The notes: generated from the letters alone by a model not told the origin. Counted from the stretch's first letter, positions 48,799-60,233 are shown. The stretch: 64,000 nt of DNA from Nitrospirota bacterium (GCA_021784575.1 JAJYHX010000001.1:211280-275279); one strand, 5' to 3'. Translations and numbers: made by a program.

Positions 48799-50307
48799 AT
48801 GCAGATCAAGGCGGAAGAGATCAGCGAGCTGATAAAACGGCAGATCGCCGAATTCGAGAAGGGTGTGGACGTGATGGAGGTCGGCACCGTTATTACGGTC
48901 GGCGACGGCATCGCGAAGATCTACGGCCTGGAGAAGTGCATGCAGGGCGAGCTCCTGGAGTTTCCGGGCAACGTCATGGGCATGGCGCTTAACCTCGAAG
49001 ACGACAATGTCGGCACCGTTCTTTTCGGCGACGATACGCTGATCAAGGAAGGCGACATAGTAAAGCGCACGGGGCGCATCATGGAGGTCCCCGTCGGAGA
49101 CGCCGTCATCGGGCGCGTCGTTGACGGCATAGGCATGCCGCTCGACGGCAAAGGGCCCATCGCGTCCACCGAGTCCAGGCGCGTCGAGGTCATAGCGCCC
49201 GGCATAGTAAAGCGCCAGCCGGTCCGGGAGCCTCTCCAGACGGGCATCAAGGCGATAGACGCCCTTATCCCCATTGGCCGCGGACAGCGCGAGCTCATAA
49301 TCGGAGACCGCCAGACGGGCAAGACCGCCGTCGCGATCGATACCATAATCAACCAGAAGGGCAAGAGCGTTGTCTGCATATACGTCGCCGTCGGACAGAA
49401 GCGCTCCACCGTCGCCCGCGTAATGAAGACACTTGAAGAGCACGGCGCGATGGACTACACCGTCGTCGTCTCGGCATCCGCGTCGGATGCGGCCTCGCTC
49501 CAGTTCATTGCCCCCTATACCGGCTGCACCATCGGAGAGTATTTCCGCGACAACGGCAAGCACGCCCTCATAATCTACGACGATCTCTCCAAGCAGGCGG
49601 TGGCTTACAGGCAGCTGTCCCTCCTGCTCAGGCGTCCGCCGGGCCGCGAGGCGTATCCGGGCGACGTCTTCTACCTGCACTCCAGGCTCCTTGAGCGCGC
49701 GGCGAAGCTCTCCGACGAGCTCGGCGGCGGTTCTCTCACGGCGCTTCCAATAATCGAGACTCAGGCGGGCGATGTCTCCGCCTACATCCCGACGAACGTC
49801 ATATCCATCACGGACGGCCAGATATTCCTGGAGTCCGACCTCTTCTACTCGGGCGTCAGGCCCGCGCTGAATGTCGGCCTCTCGGTCTCCCGCGTCGGCG
49901 GCTCCGCCCAGATAAAGGCGATGAAGCAGGTCGCAGGCTCGCTTAAGCTCGACCTCGCGCAGTTCCGCGAGCTCGCGGCGTTCGCCCAGTTCGGCGCCGA
50001 CCTCGACAAGGCCACGCAGAACCAGTTGGCGAGGGGCCAGAGAATGGTGGAGATACTGAAGCAGAACCAGTATTCCGCCATGGGCGTCGGCAGCCAGATA
50101 CTCATAATCTTCGCCGCGACGAACGGCTACGTCGATGATATATCCATCGGCTCCATAAGGAAATTCGAGGCCGACCTCCTGAAGTTCCTCGAACTCCAGC
50201 ATCCGGAAATCACAAAGGAGATAGAGGAGAAAAAGGCGATAAGCGACGAGCTTAAAGAGAAGATTAAATCGGCAATCGAAGAGTTCAAGAAGACGTTCGC
50301 GGTCTAA
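48799..50307 (+). CDS. atpA: ATP synthase F1 subunit alpha
   Basis: A 502-residue non-catalytic nucleotide-binding subunit: P-loop GDRQTGKTA (about 169-177), the family signature [20 protein letters not shown] (about 285-305) and a helical C-terminal domain. GGAAGGGGG precedes the ATG. Confidence 0.99.
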   Translation: MQIKAEEISELIKRQIAEFEKGVDVMEVGTVITVGDGIAKIYGLEKCMQGELLEFPGNVMGMALNLEDDNVGTVLFGDDTLIKEGDIVKRTGRIMEVPVGDAVIGRVVDGIGMPLDGKGPIASTESRRVEVIAPGIVKRQPVREPLQTGIKAIDALIPIGRGQRELIIGDRQTGKTAVAIDTIINQKGKSVVCIYVAVGQKRSTVARVMKTLEEHGAMDYTVVVSASASDAASLQFIAPYTGCTIGEYFRDNGKHALIIYDDLSKQAVAYRQLSLLLRRPPGREAYPGDVFYLHSRLLERAAKLSDELGGGSLTALPIIETQAGDVSAYIPTNVISITDGQIFLESDLFYSGVRPALNVGLSVSRVGGSAQIKAMKQVAGSLKLDLAQFRELAAFAQFGADLDKATQNQLARGQRMVEILKQNQYSAMGVGSQILIIFAATNGYVDDISIGSIRKFEADLLKFLELQHPEITKEIEEKKAISDELKEKIKSAIEEFKKTFAV

Positions 50308-50319
50308 GGGGAGGAACAG

Positions 50320-51183
50320 GTGGCTGGCTCAAGGGATATACTTAGAAGGATCCGCAGCGTAAAGAACACGCAGCAGATCACAAAGGCAATGAAGGCGGTC
50401 TCGGCCTCGAAGCTTAAAAAAGCCCAGGCCGCGATGCTCGCCGCCCGCCCCTATGCGAACATGCTGGTCTCGGTCCTCGGGAACCTCGCGGCAAGGGCGC
50501 CGAGGGAATACCACCCGCTGCTCGCGCACAGGGGATGCCGTCGCATCGAGTTCCTTATCGTTACCTCCGACCGCGGACTGTGCGGCGCGTTTAACACGAA
50601 CATAATGAAGCGCGCGGTCGCGCTTTACCACGAAAAGAAAACGGACGGCTGCGACTTGACGCTGAATGTCGTTGGCCGCAAGGGCAGGGACTACCTGGTG
50701 CGCAGGGATTACGCCATAAGGAAGGACTGGACGGGTATCTCCGGCCACCTGAACTACTCCCATGCGCAGACGATTGCCTCCGAGATTATCGAGAACTACA
50801 TAAACGCCGAGGTGGACGAGGTCTACGTCATCTACAACGAGTTCAAGACCGCGCTCTCCCAGACGGTAATCGCCGAGAAGGTGCTGCCCATAGAGCCGCC
50901 GAAGACGGACATCGAAACCGCCTCCGGAGACTACATATACGAGCCGGGGCCGGAAGCCGTGCTCGACACGCTCCTGCCGAAGCACGTGGAGTTCCAGGTC
51001 TACAGGGCGCTTCGGGAGTCCGAGGCCTCCGAACTCGGGGCCAGGATGACGGCGATGGACTCGGCAAGCAATAACGCCAAGGAAATGATAGCCAAGCTGA
51101 CGCTCAAATATAACAAGGCGCGCCAGGCCGCCATCACGAAGGAACTGATGGAGATAATCGGCGGCGCAGAGGCGCTGAAATAG
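50320..51183 (+). CDS. atpG: ATP synthase F1 subunit gamma
   Basis: A 287-residue rotor shaft: N-terminal helix RDILRRIRSVKNTQQITKAM, a Rossmann-like middle (TSDRGLCGAFNTNI) and the C-terminal helix RQAAITKELMEIIGGAEAL. GTG start with GGGGAGGAA. The spacer to atpD is 136 bases and has been entered by two dispersed repeats. Confidence 0.98.
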   Translation: MAGSRDILRRIRSVKNTQQITKAMKAVSASKLKKAQAAMLAARPYANMLVSVLGNLAARAPREYHPLLAHRGCRRIEFLIVTSDRGLCGAFNTNIMKRAVALYHEKKTDGCDLTLNVVGRKGRDYLVRRDYAIRKDWTGISGHLNYSHAQTIASEIIENYINAEVDEVYVIYNEFKTALSQTVIAEKVLPIEPPKTDIETASGDYIYEPGPEAVLDTLLPKHVEFQVYRALRESEASELGARMTAMDSASNNAKEMIAKLTLKYNKARQAAITKELMEIIGGAEALK

Positions 51184-51224
51184 GGGCTGGTAATCAGTGG
51201 CCGGGTGTCGGCAATAATGCTGTC

Positions 51225-51252
51225 TGTAGGGGCGCGGTTTATTGCGCCCGTG
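51225..51252. repeat. Half unit of the TGTAGGGGCGC repeat between atpG and atpD
   Basis: TGTAGGGGCGCGGTTTATTG followed by CGCCCGTG. Confidence 0.75.
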
Positions 51253-51259
51253 ATAATGA

Positions 51260-52738
<1,479 letters not shown>

Positions 52739-52809
52739 AAGGGCCGGGGCTTGGACGATAGAAAATACTTGAGGCGCAAGAGGCCCCTTTTGGAAAGTTG
52801 GGAGCAATA

Positions 52810-53211
52810 ATGGACAAGCTGACGCTCGAAATAGTCACGCCGGAGAAGAGGGTCGTCCGCGAGGAAGTGGACGAAGTCGTCTGCCCCGGCATAGAGGGGG
52901 AATTCGGAGTCCTGCCCGGCCACACACCCTTTCTGACCGCGCTCAGGATAGGTGAACTCAGCTACCGCATAGGCGGCGCCCACAAATATATCGCCGTCAC
53001 CTGGGGCTACGCGCAGGTTGACGGGGACAAGGTGGAGGTGCTTGCGGACATAGCCGAGACCGCAGAGGAGATAGACCTACACCGCGCCGAAGAAGAGAAG
53101 GCGAGGGCCGAGGCCATACTCAGAGGCCAGCCCGCAGAGGTCGAGTTCGAGAAGGGCCAGGTCTCCCTGGAAAAGGCCGTCATCAGGATGCAGGTCGCCG
53201 TCAAGAAATAA
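52810..53211 (+). CDS. atpC: ATP synthase F1 subunit epsilon
   Basis: A 133-residue subunit: beta-sandwich (LTLEIVTPEKRVVREEVDEV; GEFGVLPGHTPFLTAL) and a C-terminal helical hairpin that regulates rotation. ATG 52810 (GGGAGCA upstream) is preferred to the TTG at 52798 of the track. Last gene of the operon; genes for subunits a and c are not in the window. Confidence 0.97.
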   Translation: MDKLTLEIVTPEKRVVREEVDEVVCPGIEGEFGVLPGHTPFLTALRIGELSYRIGGAHKYIAVTWGYAQVDGDKVEVLADIAETAEEIDLHRAEEEKARAEAILRGQPAEVEFEKGQVSLEKAVIRMQVAVKK

Positions 53212-53228
53212 ACGGCCTTATAAAATAC

Positions 53229-53264
53229 AAATCGGCATCCGAAACGGATGCCGATTTTTTATTT
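53229..53264. terminator. Bidirectional terminator between convergent atpC and PEGA-TPR genes
   Basis: Perfect 13-base stem AAATCGGCATCCG / CGGATGCCGATTT with an AAA loop and T-run TTTTTTATTT on the plus side; the minus side continues GTATTTTA. Confidence 0.9.
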
Positions 53265-54725
53265 GGCCTGACCTTGTTTGTCATCCCCGTTCCGCCACCA
53301 GCGCTCTTTAAGGATGCCGAGCTTAAAGAGGTCCTTGAGGCGCGCCTTTGCAAGCGGGGCGGCCTTCGGGCCGGCGGAAGAGACGAGCGTCGCATCGGGG
53401 TAGAGAATACAAAGCTCGCGGTATGAGCTTGCGGCGTCCGTCCAGCGGCCCATCTTCTCGTATACTCCCGCCATGCGATAGAGCGCCGTTCCCCTGCATA
53501 TTCCGCTTCTGGCCGGGGATACCGCCTTCCCGTATGCCTTGAGCGCGTCCGTATAATCGCCCGTCCGCGAAAAAGCGTTTCCAAGCGTAATAAACTCCCC
53601 GCAGCCCGGATGTCCTTTTTCGGGTATGCGCGTAAGGGCAAGGTTGAACAGGTAGCCGCCGTCTTCGGGCGCAGCCTCCGCCTCGGAAGGCTTGCCGGAC
53701 GACGGCTTGTCCTGCGCCTCCCATTGGCCGATGAATTTTTTCAGCCCGGCCGCAAGGTCGCCCTCGTTTTTACAGGGGATGTCGAACATGTCCGGGATGT
53801 ACGAGCGCGCGCTGTAAAGCGAAAGGGAGACGATATTCACGCCGCCCGCCCGACTCTCGGATACGGAAAGTGCAAGCTCCGCGCGTTCCTGCTCAAGAAG
53901 GCTCGACAGGACCGCGGAATCCTCAAGGCTCAATCTTCTTTTGCCGGATTTAAGGAATTCAATCGACGACGGGTCAAGCTCCCTTGAACGCAGAATGTCC
54001 TGAAGCTTCCCGATGCTTGCCGGGATCAGGCGGATGCCTTCAAGACCTCCGATTGCCGCCTTCGTCTCCTGCGCGGCGGAAGGCGGGATATTCAGCGCCC
54101 CGACCGTCAGGAAAAGAAGACGCCTTTTGAGCCGGACACGGACAGCCCCGCTCCCTCCGGCCTGGAGCGTCTCCCGTATCTCATCCGGCTCGAAATATTC
54201 CTTTGTCAGCGCTATCCTGTGAGACCCGCCCGATACCTGGGAGAGAGTAACCGGCGTAACCCCGGACTCCACGCCGTCGAGATATACCGACGCGCCCCGG
54301 GGCTGGGACTGCACAGTTATGCTCCCGCGCGCCGGGGCCAGCTTCTCGTCGATTGTCAGGGTCACGTCTTTTTTAATCGTTATTTCCTCCGTGGAATTTT
54401 CGTAACCGCGCTCCATCAATACAATGCGATATGTCCCCGCCTTTATGTGTTCCTTCCTGAGCGGCGCCTCGCCAAGCGATACGCCGTCAAGGAAGACGTC
54501 CGCGCCCGCCGGGTCGCTGCTGCAAGCGAGAACCCCTTCGCCCGCCGCGGATTTCGCCGCCGCGCGCTTTATGGAGAGGTTCTCAAGCGGAGCGGGTTTT
54601 GCGGCGGCCGTGGGACCGGCAGGGGCCGCGGGAAAAAAAGACGCCATCCCGGAGGCGTCGGCAAAGGCCGTGGCTGACGATGCAAGGAGCAGAATGCAGG
54701 CGGCGATGGCCGGAAGTTTTTTCAT
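53259..54725 (-). CDS. exported PEGA-domain and TPR protein
   Basis: A 488-residue protein with a signal peptide (residues 1-22, ATAFA-D). Two PEGA-type beta units follow (ACSSDPAGADVFLDGVSLGEAP and VQSQPRGASVYLDGVESGVTP), then a middle region of about 150 residues without a recognised family (a possible regulatory domain), then TPR-like helices (about 375-465, LGNAFSRTGDYTDALKAYGKA). It overlaps the upstream TPR gene by 4 bases. A periplasmic or envelope scaffold is inferred. Confidence 0.85.
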   Translation of the reverse strand: MKKLPAIAACILLLASSATAFADASGMASFFPAAPAGPTAAAKPAPLENLSIKRAAAKSAAGEGVLACSSDPAGADVFLDGVSLGEAPLRKEHIKAGTYRIVLMERGYENSTEEITIKKDVTLTIDEKLAPARGSITVQSQPRGASVYLDGVESGVTPVTLSQVSGGSHRIALTKEYFEPDEIRETLQAGGSGAVRVRLKRRLLFLTVGALNIPPSAAQETKAAIGGLEGIRLIPASIGKLQDILRSRELDPSSIEFLKSGKRRLSLEDSAVLSSLLEQERAELALSVSESRAGGVNIVSLSLYSARSYIPDMFDIPCKNEGDLAAGLKKFIGQWEAQDKPSSGKPSEAEAAPEDGGYLFNLALTRIPEKGHPGCGEFITLGNAFSRTGDYTDALKAYGKAVSPARSGICRGTALYRMAGVYEKMGRWTDAASSYRELCILYPDATLVSSAGPKAAPLAKARLKDLFKLGILKERWWRNGDDKQGQAK

Positions 54726-55513
54726 GGCTTGGCCTTGATATTTATGGAATCCTTGGCAACCGGGCCGGGCTTCCCCGCGCTCTTGATTAATCCTATCTCG
54801 GTTTTTGCCCTGTCGGAATAAAGACCCGCCGGATAACCTGCCAGCATCGCCTTGAAGTCTGCAAGCGCGCCGGAGGCGTTCCCCCGTGCAAGTTTTGCCA
54901 TGCCAAGGCAGTACAGCGCCGGGGCGGCGTAAGGGGATCCGGGGAAATCGCTATATACGCGCTTGAAGATTTCACCGGCCTGCGCGTAGTCCTTCATCTC
55001 CATCCGGCATTTGGCGGCATAATACAGCGCCTGCGAGATTGCCGGCTGCCCCGCGCCGGAAGTATTTTCGCCTTTGCCGTCTGCGGCAAAAATGGCCGGG
55101 ATCTTCATGAATTCGCTGAAGGCCGCGCCAATGTCCCGCTTCGGGTTGTCGGGGTTGTAGAGGCAATACGCAAGCTCGAAGCGTATGGATGCGGCTATGC
55201 CGTCGGTCGGGAAGTTCCCTGCAGCCCGGCGCAGAAGTATCTCGGCCTCGTCATAGCGGCCCTTTAGTTCCTGGTATTTACCGAGCCAGTAGAGCGAGTC
55301 GTTTGCGCGCACACCGTCCGGAAACTCTTTTAAGTATTCCTCGAAGGCATCCTTTGCCGCGGAAAACGAGCCGCTCATGTACAGATGCAGGGCGTTTTTA
55401 AACCGCGCGTTTCCCCTTATGCGTGTTGGCGGCAAAGACGCCGTTCCCGCCGCACGGGACGGCGCGGAAAACATGAGGAGCAAGGCAACGGACATTAAAA
55501 TACGCTTTATCAT
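54722..55513 (-). CDS. periplasmic TPR protein (YbgF/BamD-like repeats)
   Basis: A 263-residue protein with a signal peptide (SAPSRAA cleavage) and about five TPR units of the outer-membrane-assembly type (FKNALHLYMSGSFSAAKDAFEEYL; GRYDEAEILLRRAAGNFPTD; GEIFKRVYSDFPGSPYAAPAL). Overlaps both neighbours by 4 bases, so it is co-translated with the RNase H-like gene upstream and the PEGA gene downstream. Its partner is unknown. Confidence 0.85.
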   Translation of the reverse strand: MIKRILMSVALLLMFSAPSRAAGTASLPPTRIRGNARFKNALHLYMSGSFSAAKDAFEEYLKEFPDGVRANDSLYWLGKYQELKGRYDEAEILLRRAAGNFPTDGIAASIRFELAYCLYNPDNPKRDIGAAFSEFMKIPAIFAADGKGENTSGAGQPAISQALYYAAKCRMEMKDYAQAGEIFKRVYSDFPGSPYAAPALYCLGMAKLARGNASGALADFKAMLAGYPAGLYSDRAKTEIGLIKSAGKPGPVAKDSINIKAKP

Positions 55514-56286
55514 TTGCAGTGTCCCGCGAATTCCGGGAAGCCGGAAATGTCGTTTAGCATGTCGTAGATTTTCCCGGCGAGGGCGTGAAGGTTCTCCGTG
55601 TCCTCGCGGTTATACGCGATAAGCGTGTCCAGCGCGCCCTCGCGGCCGCGCATGTGCGCCTGCCAGAGCAGCACCGCCTGATAGCCGCCTATGCCCTCCA
55701 CCTCGCCCGCGCGGGCGATCCCGACCAGCTTTTCCACCTTCTTCAGTCCGCCCTTGAGCCCCGCACGGTGCCCCGCCGGGCAGAGGTCGAGATGCGGCAC
55801 GTCCACCCTGAGATCCGGGTAGAAGGTCTTGAGGTATGGCACGTCGAAGGTGCTGCCCGCGAAGGTTACGAGGAGCCGCGCGTCTTCTATCTCCCTCTGG
55901 ACACTGTCCTGGGTAAGGTTCCTGCCGCAGACGTACGGGCGATACTCGCCGTTTGAATAAAAGCCGGCCACCGTTACCGCGCCGGTTTCCGGGCTTCTTC
56001 CGTCCGTCTCTATGTCCATGCATACGGCGTCCGGCCCCAGGCTGTCCCACAGCCTCCAGAGGCCGCCGGAGCCGAGCAGCGGCTGGAAGTAGAGTATGTT
56101 CCCCGCCTTAAGCGCGCTCATGGCGTCTATGACATAGCCGTCAAGCAGCAGTTTTCTCTGGCTGGAGAATCCGGGGATTTTTTCTGCGGACAGGAAGTCT
56201 TCCCAGGTAAGGACGCCCGCGCGCCAGAGGTATCTCTCAAGGCGCGGGCCGATGCCGGGGAATATGGAGAAAGTGCTGCTTAACAT
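55510..56286 (-). CDS. RNase H-like (YprB-type) nuclease domain protein
   Basis: About 258 residues from ATG 56286 (the track uses a TTG at 56310). A short helix-hairpin-helix start (SIFPGIGPRLERYLWRAGV) is followed by an RNase H-like exonuclease domain: DIETDG (first acidic motif), VTFAGSTFDVPYL and YNREDTENL. This is the RNase_H_2/YprB family, for which DNA or RNA exonuclease activity is expected but the substrate is not known. It overlaps the TPR gene by 4 bases. Confidence 0.85.
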   Translation of the reverse strand: MLSSTFSIFPGIGPRLERYLWRAGVLTWEDFLSAEKIPGFSSQRKLLLDGYVIDAMSALKAGNILYFQPLLGSGGLWRLWDSLGPDAVCMDIETDGRSPETGAVTVAGFYSNGEYRPYVCGRNLTQDSVQREIEDARLLVTFAGSTFDVPYLKTFYPDLRVDVPHLDLCPAGHRAGLKGGLKKVEKLVGIARAGEVEGIGGYQAVLLWQAHMRGREGALDTLIAYNREDTENLHALAGKIYDMLNDISGFPEFAGHCK

Positions 56287-56341
56287 GAAGACAAACTGAC
56301 GGAGAACCAATATTCCATACCGTTCCGGGCAGGTATGTACA

Positions 56342-56758
56342 TCACCCGTTTAAGCGGTCGTCGCCGCCCCTGTCCCCCTTGAGGGCGGAGAGGCCCGCGA
56401 ATATGTTCGCGACGACCACGACGGTAAACCCGAACGCAAGGCCAAGAAGGTTCGTGAGTTTATATACCACGAGAAGGTATAAGAGGGCAAGCAAAATAAG
56501 AAATTTTACGAGATGCACGACGACCGAGAGTATCTTTGCGGCCTTTTTTACGCGCCTGTCGGACGTGGCCGCCCCGGCAATGGCTTCGACAAGCGTTATA
56601 ATCGAGTAGACGTTGAAGACGGATATCGCGGCGCCGGTTAGGATGCTCGCGGCAATCAGGGGAGGAAACTTCAGGAGGCTTGCCGCCGCAAGTATCGCGG
56701 AAAGCCCCGCGCCCCAGAGGGTGGTTTTTTTAAAGTGCCGCTTGTTGGCCGGTAACAT
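56342..56758 (-). CDS. atpI: ATP synthase subunit I (AtpI-like)
   Basis: A 138-residue membrane protein with four helices, of the ATP synthase subunit I family found just before atpB in many genomes; it helps assemble the c-ring. Here it follows atpZ by 22 bases, yet the next gene is an RNase H-like protein, so subunits a and c are coded elsewhere. Confidence 0.8.
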   Translation of the reverse strand: MLPANKRHFKKTTLWGAGLSAILAAASLLKFPPLIAASILTGAAISVFNVYSIITLVEAIAGAATSDRRVKKAAKILSVVVHLVKFLILLALLYLLVVYKLTNLLGLAFGFTVVVVANIFAGLSALKGDRGGDDRLNG

Positions 56759-56780
56759 AGAGCTCGTTTCTTATAATCGC

Positions 56781-57077
56781 TTAAAATTTATCCTTGTCCT
56801 TGTCCTTGAAATCGCCCTTGCCGCCGTTTTCCTCTCCGGGTTTTTCGATATTTGTCTTCTTCGCCATCTGGAACATGTTTTTAAACCCGGCGATTATCCC
56901 GAATAGGAGAAAGACCATCGTGAACCAGGGCGAGGTATGCCAATTTAACCTGGGCGTAAGCCAATTGTCAATAGCCCAACCCATGAAAAGCCCTATAAAG
57001 GTTGCCGCGACGAGGTTTATGCCCATCGCGGCAAGCTGATAGAGGTTGCGCCAGAATTCCTTGTCCCGTTCTTCCAT
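56781..57077 (-). CDS. atpZ: AtpZ/AtpI-family protein
   Basis: About 98 residues from ATG 57077: two helices (YQLAAMGINLVAATFIGLFMGW and PWFTMVFLLFGIIAGF) in the AtpZ pattern, then a charged tail ending in KDKDKDKF. The ORF track starts at 57161 and another ATG exists at 57122, but 57077 has GGGGAAA and matches the family start. AtpZ with AtpI is reported as an ATP synthase-associated Mg2+/Ca2+ carrier or assembly factor. Confidence 0.8.
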   Translation of the reverse strand: MEERDKEFWRNLYQLAAMGINLVAATFIGLFMGWAIDNWLTPRLNWHTSPWFTMVFLLFGIIAGFKNMFQMAKKTNIEKPGEENGGKGDFKDKDKDKF

Positions 57078-57126
57078 GTTCTGTTTCCCCGCTCCCTTGT
57101 CCCTCGTGATTTTCCTAATCATGCCC

Positions 57127-58092
57127 TCATCGCAGGAAATCCGCCGGATTGACAGGCCCATGACATTTCGTGCACTTTGCCGACCGGCCCATCGCCTTCG
57201 TTACCCTCCAGACATGCGGCTTGTGGCAGTCGAGACATTTCAGCCCCATACCAAGGTGCAGGGCGTGCTTCCCTGTATTGGGCACGGTGCTGTGGCAGGC
57301 CATGCAGACCTTCTCCACCACGGGCATGAGCTGGCTGTGCGGCTTGTGGCACTGGTAGCAGTTGAACCTCATCGGCCCGTCGTCCGGGAAGGTGGTGAGG
57401 CTGGAGGCTATGGCTATATCGTCCGCGGAGGGATGGAAATGCCTGGTGTCAACCGTCTTCGGCAGCGCGGTTATCCATGCTCGCTGTTTCGCATTCCCGT
57501 GGCAGGTTAGGCACTTGTTGCGGTTGGGCATGAGGTTTCTCGTCTCGTCGGTATGGCAGGCGAGACACGCGAAGTCCTCCATGCCGTGCACCTTTGCGTT
57601 CTTCGGATGGCACTTCACGCAGAACCTCGGCTCTACGGTAAATTTGTGCAATCTGTAGCCGTGGCAATTGAAGCATTGGATCTTCTGCTCGAAAAAGTGC
57701 CTGGCATGAAAAGGGGAATCGCCCACGTTGCGGGCCTTCGGATACAAGGGGTTAGTCTCCCAGTGGCATTTTACGCAGTATTTCCAGGGCACAAGGACCT
57801 TGCCGTGCGTAGATGGAATCGTCTTCGGGTTGTGCAGGACAAGGGAGACCAAAAGCTCGTTTTCCTCCACGAACGAGAGATGGTGGCATTCATGGCAGTT
57901 TATGCCTTTATGCTCGGATATGGACCACTTCAGGAAAGCAGTCTTCATGAGATGGCAGTTCATGCAGAAGCTGGGATTGTTCTCTTTGTAGTCCCAGAGC
58001 TTGTACGCCCCGTAACCCGCCACGGAAACCAGGACAAGTATAATAACGGAAAGCCATGCCAATGACCTTGTGGTCATTCCTTCCCTGAACAT
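57127..58092 (-). CDS. membrane-anchored 11-haem cytochrome c, NapC/NrfH-like N-terminus
   Basis: A 321-residue protein with an N-terminal helix (about 10-32) and eleven CxxCH haem sites: CMNCH, CHECH, CVKCH, CFNCH, CVKCH, CLACH, CLTCH, CYQCH, CMACH, CLDCH, CTKCH. The start (NPSFCMNCHLMKTAF) is like NapC/NrfH quinol oxidases, but those carry four haems; the rest extends the haem chain to the periplasm. Strong AGGAGG site. Gene order hemL-cytochrome-atpZ-atpI suggests a respiratory role. Electron acceptor unknown. Confidence 0.92.
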   Translation of the reverse strand: MFREGMTTRSLAWLSVIILVLVSVAGYGAYKLWDYKENNPSFCMNCHLMKTAFLKWSISEHKGINCHECHHLSFVEENELLVSLVLHNPKTIPSTHGKVLVPWKYCVKCHWETNPLYPKARNVGDSPFHARHFFEQKIQCFNCHGYRLHKFTVEPRFCVKCHPKNAKVHGMEDFACLACHTDETRNLMPNRNKCLTCHGNAKQRAWITALPKTVDTRHFHPSADDIAIASSLTTFPDDGPMRFNCYQCHKPHSQLMPVVEKVCMACHSTVPNTGKHALHLGMGLKCLDCHKPHVWRVTKAMGRSAKCTKCHGPVNPADFLR

Positions 58093-58121
58093 TGCTCCAC
58101 CTCCTCACAGATGTGGCGCTC

Positions 58122-59405
58122 TCAAATGTTTTTCAGCGCCGCGCGCGCCGCGGCTGAAGTCCTCCTTATATCCGTATCGCTATGGGCGAGCGACATGAAA
58201 GCCGCCTCGAACTGCGATGGCGCCATGCTCACGCTGCCCTTGAGCATACCCCTGAAAAATTTTGAAAACCTTGCGGTATCCGAAGACTTCGCGTCGGTAT
58301 AGTTCTCGACCTTCCTGTCCGTAAAGAAGACTGTGAACATCGAGCCTACGCGGTTAAAGCTCGCCTTCACGCCCGCTTTTTTGAACTCGTCCTTCAATAA
58401 ATCGGTCAGAAACGCGCTCTTTCTCTCCAGTTCCTTGTATACTCCAGGCTGCTTTAGGAGTTTCAAGGTCTCTATGCCTGCGGTCATGGCAAGCGGATTG
58501 CCGGAGAGCGTGCCGGCCTGATACACCGGGCCGTCCGGGGATATGTGTTTCATTATCTCCGCCCTGCCGCCGTATGCGCCGACGGGAAGCCCGCCTCCTA
58601 TTACCTTGCCCAGGCAGGTTATGTCCGGTTTTATCTTGTATAGCGACTGCGCGCCCCCGTATGCGACACGAAAACCCGTCATTACCTCGTCGAGTATAAA
58701 CAGAGCGCCATGCCGGCCGCACAGTTCCCGAAGGCCGGGCAGGAACTCGTCAACGGGCGGCACGCAGCCCATGTTGCCCGCCACCGGCTCGACAATCACG
58801 CAGGCTATGTTTCTGCCGTCCTTCTCGAATACTTTCCTGACAGCCGCGAGGTCGTTATAAGGGCAGGTAATCGTCAGGCCCGCAAGGGCCGCAGGGACTC
58901 CGGGAGAGTCCGGCACGCCGAATGTCGCCGCGCCGCTTCCCGCCTTAACAAGGAGGCTGTCCGCGTGGCCGTGGTAGCCGCCCTCGAACTTTATAATCTT
59001 GTCCCTGCCGGTAAAGCCGCGCGCAAGCCGTATGGCAGACATGGTCGCCTCCGTCCCGGAGCTTACCATCCTTACCATCTCGATGGACTTCACCGCGTCT
59101 TTTACCATCCTGGCGAGCTCCAATTCAAGGCCGGTGGGCGCGCCGTAGCTCGTGCCGTGCGAGACGGCGCTTTTCAGGGCCTTAATCACCTTCGGGTGCG
59201 CATGACCCAGTATCATCGGCCCCCAGGACAGGACGTAATCAATATATGCGTTGCCGTCCACGTCGAATATCTTCGAGCCCTTCGCACTCTCGACGAAGAA
59301 CGGTTCCGTCCCGACGCTCCTGAATGCCCTTACGGGCGAATTTACGCCCCCCGGTATAAGTTTCCTGGCCTGCCTGAAAAGCGATGCGGATTTTTTGTTA
59401 GGCAC
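58122..59405 (-). CDS. hemL: glutamate-1-semialdehyde 2,1-aminomutase
   Basis: PLP enzyme that makes 5-aminolevulinate for haem, sirohaem and cobalamin by the C5 route. A 427-residue protein beginning [23 protein letters not shown], with [14 protein letters not shown] and the PLP Lys in [17 protein letters not shown]. It lies 29 bases before the 11-haem cytochrome gene, and is probably co-transcribed with it. Confidence 0.98.
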   Translation of the reverse strand: MPNKKSASLFRQARKLIPGGVNSPVRAFRSVGTEPFFVESAKGSKIFDVDGNAYIDYVLSWGPMILGHAHPKVIKALKSAVSHGTSYGAPTGLELELARMVKDAVKSIEMVRMVSSGTEATMSAIRLARGFTGRDKIIKFEGGYHGHADSLLVKAGSGAATFGVPDSPGVPAALAGLTITCPYNDLAAVRKVFEKDGRNIACVIVEPVAGNMGCVPPVDEFLPGLRELCGRHGALFILDEVMTGFRVAYGGAQSLYKIKPDITCLGKVIGGGLPVGAYGGRAEIMKHISPDGPVYQAGTLSGNPLAMTAGIETLKLLKQPGVYKELERKSAFLTDLLKDEFKKAGVKASFNRVGSMFTVFFTDRKVENYTDAKSSDTARFSKFFRGMLKGSVSMAPSQFEAAFMSLAHSDTDIRRTSAAARAALKNI

Positions 59406-59726
59406 GATATTCTCCTTGCAGATTTTTTATTTCTCCGGAATTTTTATTATTTTTAAGCGCCGGTTATTAAATAAATGCCGATTTGGCGTTCTTCGGATAA
59501 AAACAACACCGCAATTGAGTATGATAGCACTTTGGCTTCCCGTTGTGTCAAGATAAATCCCCTTTAAGCCCCGAAACCTTAAAAAAAACGCCCAAACTTA
59601 AAAAAGAGATTTTTATGCGACATAAAACTGTAATTATGCTAAAATTAAAACCAGTTGTTACGATTAAGATTATACCATGCGAGAATAAAAGAGCCTCATT
59701 TTTCCAGATCCCGGGGGAGATTAAAG
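59406..59726. other. A/T-rich spacer between divergent hemL and ferritin-like genes
   Basis: No gene seen. It holds the hemL promoter and, on the plus strand, a weak TATACC -10 candidate near 59675 for the ferritin-like gene. Confidence 0.5.
59521..59551 (-). promoter_or_regulatory. Possible promoter of hemL operon
   Basis: Minus strand TTGACA, 19 bases, TATCAT; the spacing is longer than ideal. Leader about 110 bases. Confidence 0.4.
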
Positions 59727-60233
59727 ATGAAGACTCAGGAGATGCTCGACATTGCCATCAGGATGGAGGAGGAGGGTTACGATTTTTACAAACAGGCCGA
59801 AGGACGGACTAAGGACAAGTTCGGAAAGGCTATGTTCTCTTTCCTCGCGGAGTACGAGGTGCACCACAAGGCCCTGCTGGAACGCCTGAAAAAGAATATC
59901 CTGCCCATTACAGCCGACCTCGACATCCCGCTCCCGAAAGTGAGGCTAAAGTCGGTCTTCGCCGAGGCGAAGAAAAATATCGGGGAGCACGTCCCTCCGA
60001 CGGCGGACGACATAAAGGCCCTTTCCTTCGGCATGGAGAAGGAAAAGGAGAGCTTCCGGATGTATGAAAGCGCAGCAAAGGACGCCTCTGAACCTGCCGT
60101 GAAGGCGATGTTTTCGCGCATGGCCGCGGAGGAGGAGGAGCATTACGATATTCTGGAGAAGAGCCGCTATTACCTTGAGGAATTCGCCAACTGGAGCCTC
60201 TGGGTCGATGGCGGCCCGATAGAGGGGGGCTGA
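59727..60233 (+). CDS. ferritin-like diiron protein (erythrin-type, no rubredoxin)
   Basis: A 168-residue four-helix protein. Metal ligands are in the expected places: ME-EEG near 14 (RMEEEGYDFYKQA), EYEVHHKALL (about 45-52), EKEKESFRMYE (about 100) and EEEEHYDIL (about 135). The rubredoxin domain of rubrerythrin is absent. ATG 59727 has GGGGGAG; the ORF start at 59655 is upstream A/T-rich DNA. A role in peroxide or iron handling is inferred. Confidence 0.85.
   Translation: MKTQEMLDIAIRMEEEGYDFYKQAEGRTKDKFGKAMFSFLAEYEVHHKALLERLKKNILPITADLDIPLPKVRLKSVFAEAKKNIGEHVPPTADDIKALSFGMEKEKESFRMYESAAKDASEPAVKAMFSRMAAEEEEHYDILEKSRYYLEEFANWSLWVDGGPIEGG

Noticed and set aside
48280-50202. 640-codon minus-strand ORF opposite atpA
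   Set aside because: Antisense frame created by GC-rich codon bias; no ribosome site or domain, and it lies over a certain atpA gene. The same holds for other long antisense ORFs such as 5979-7322, 7383-8804, 20977-21927, 23778-25163, 30035-30841, 39792-40955 and 61706-63109.
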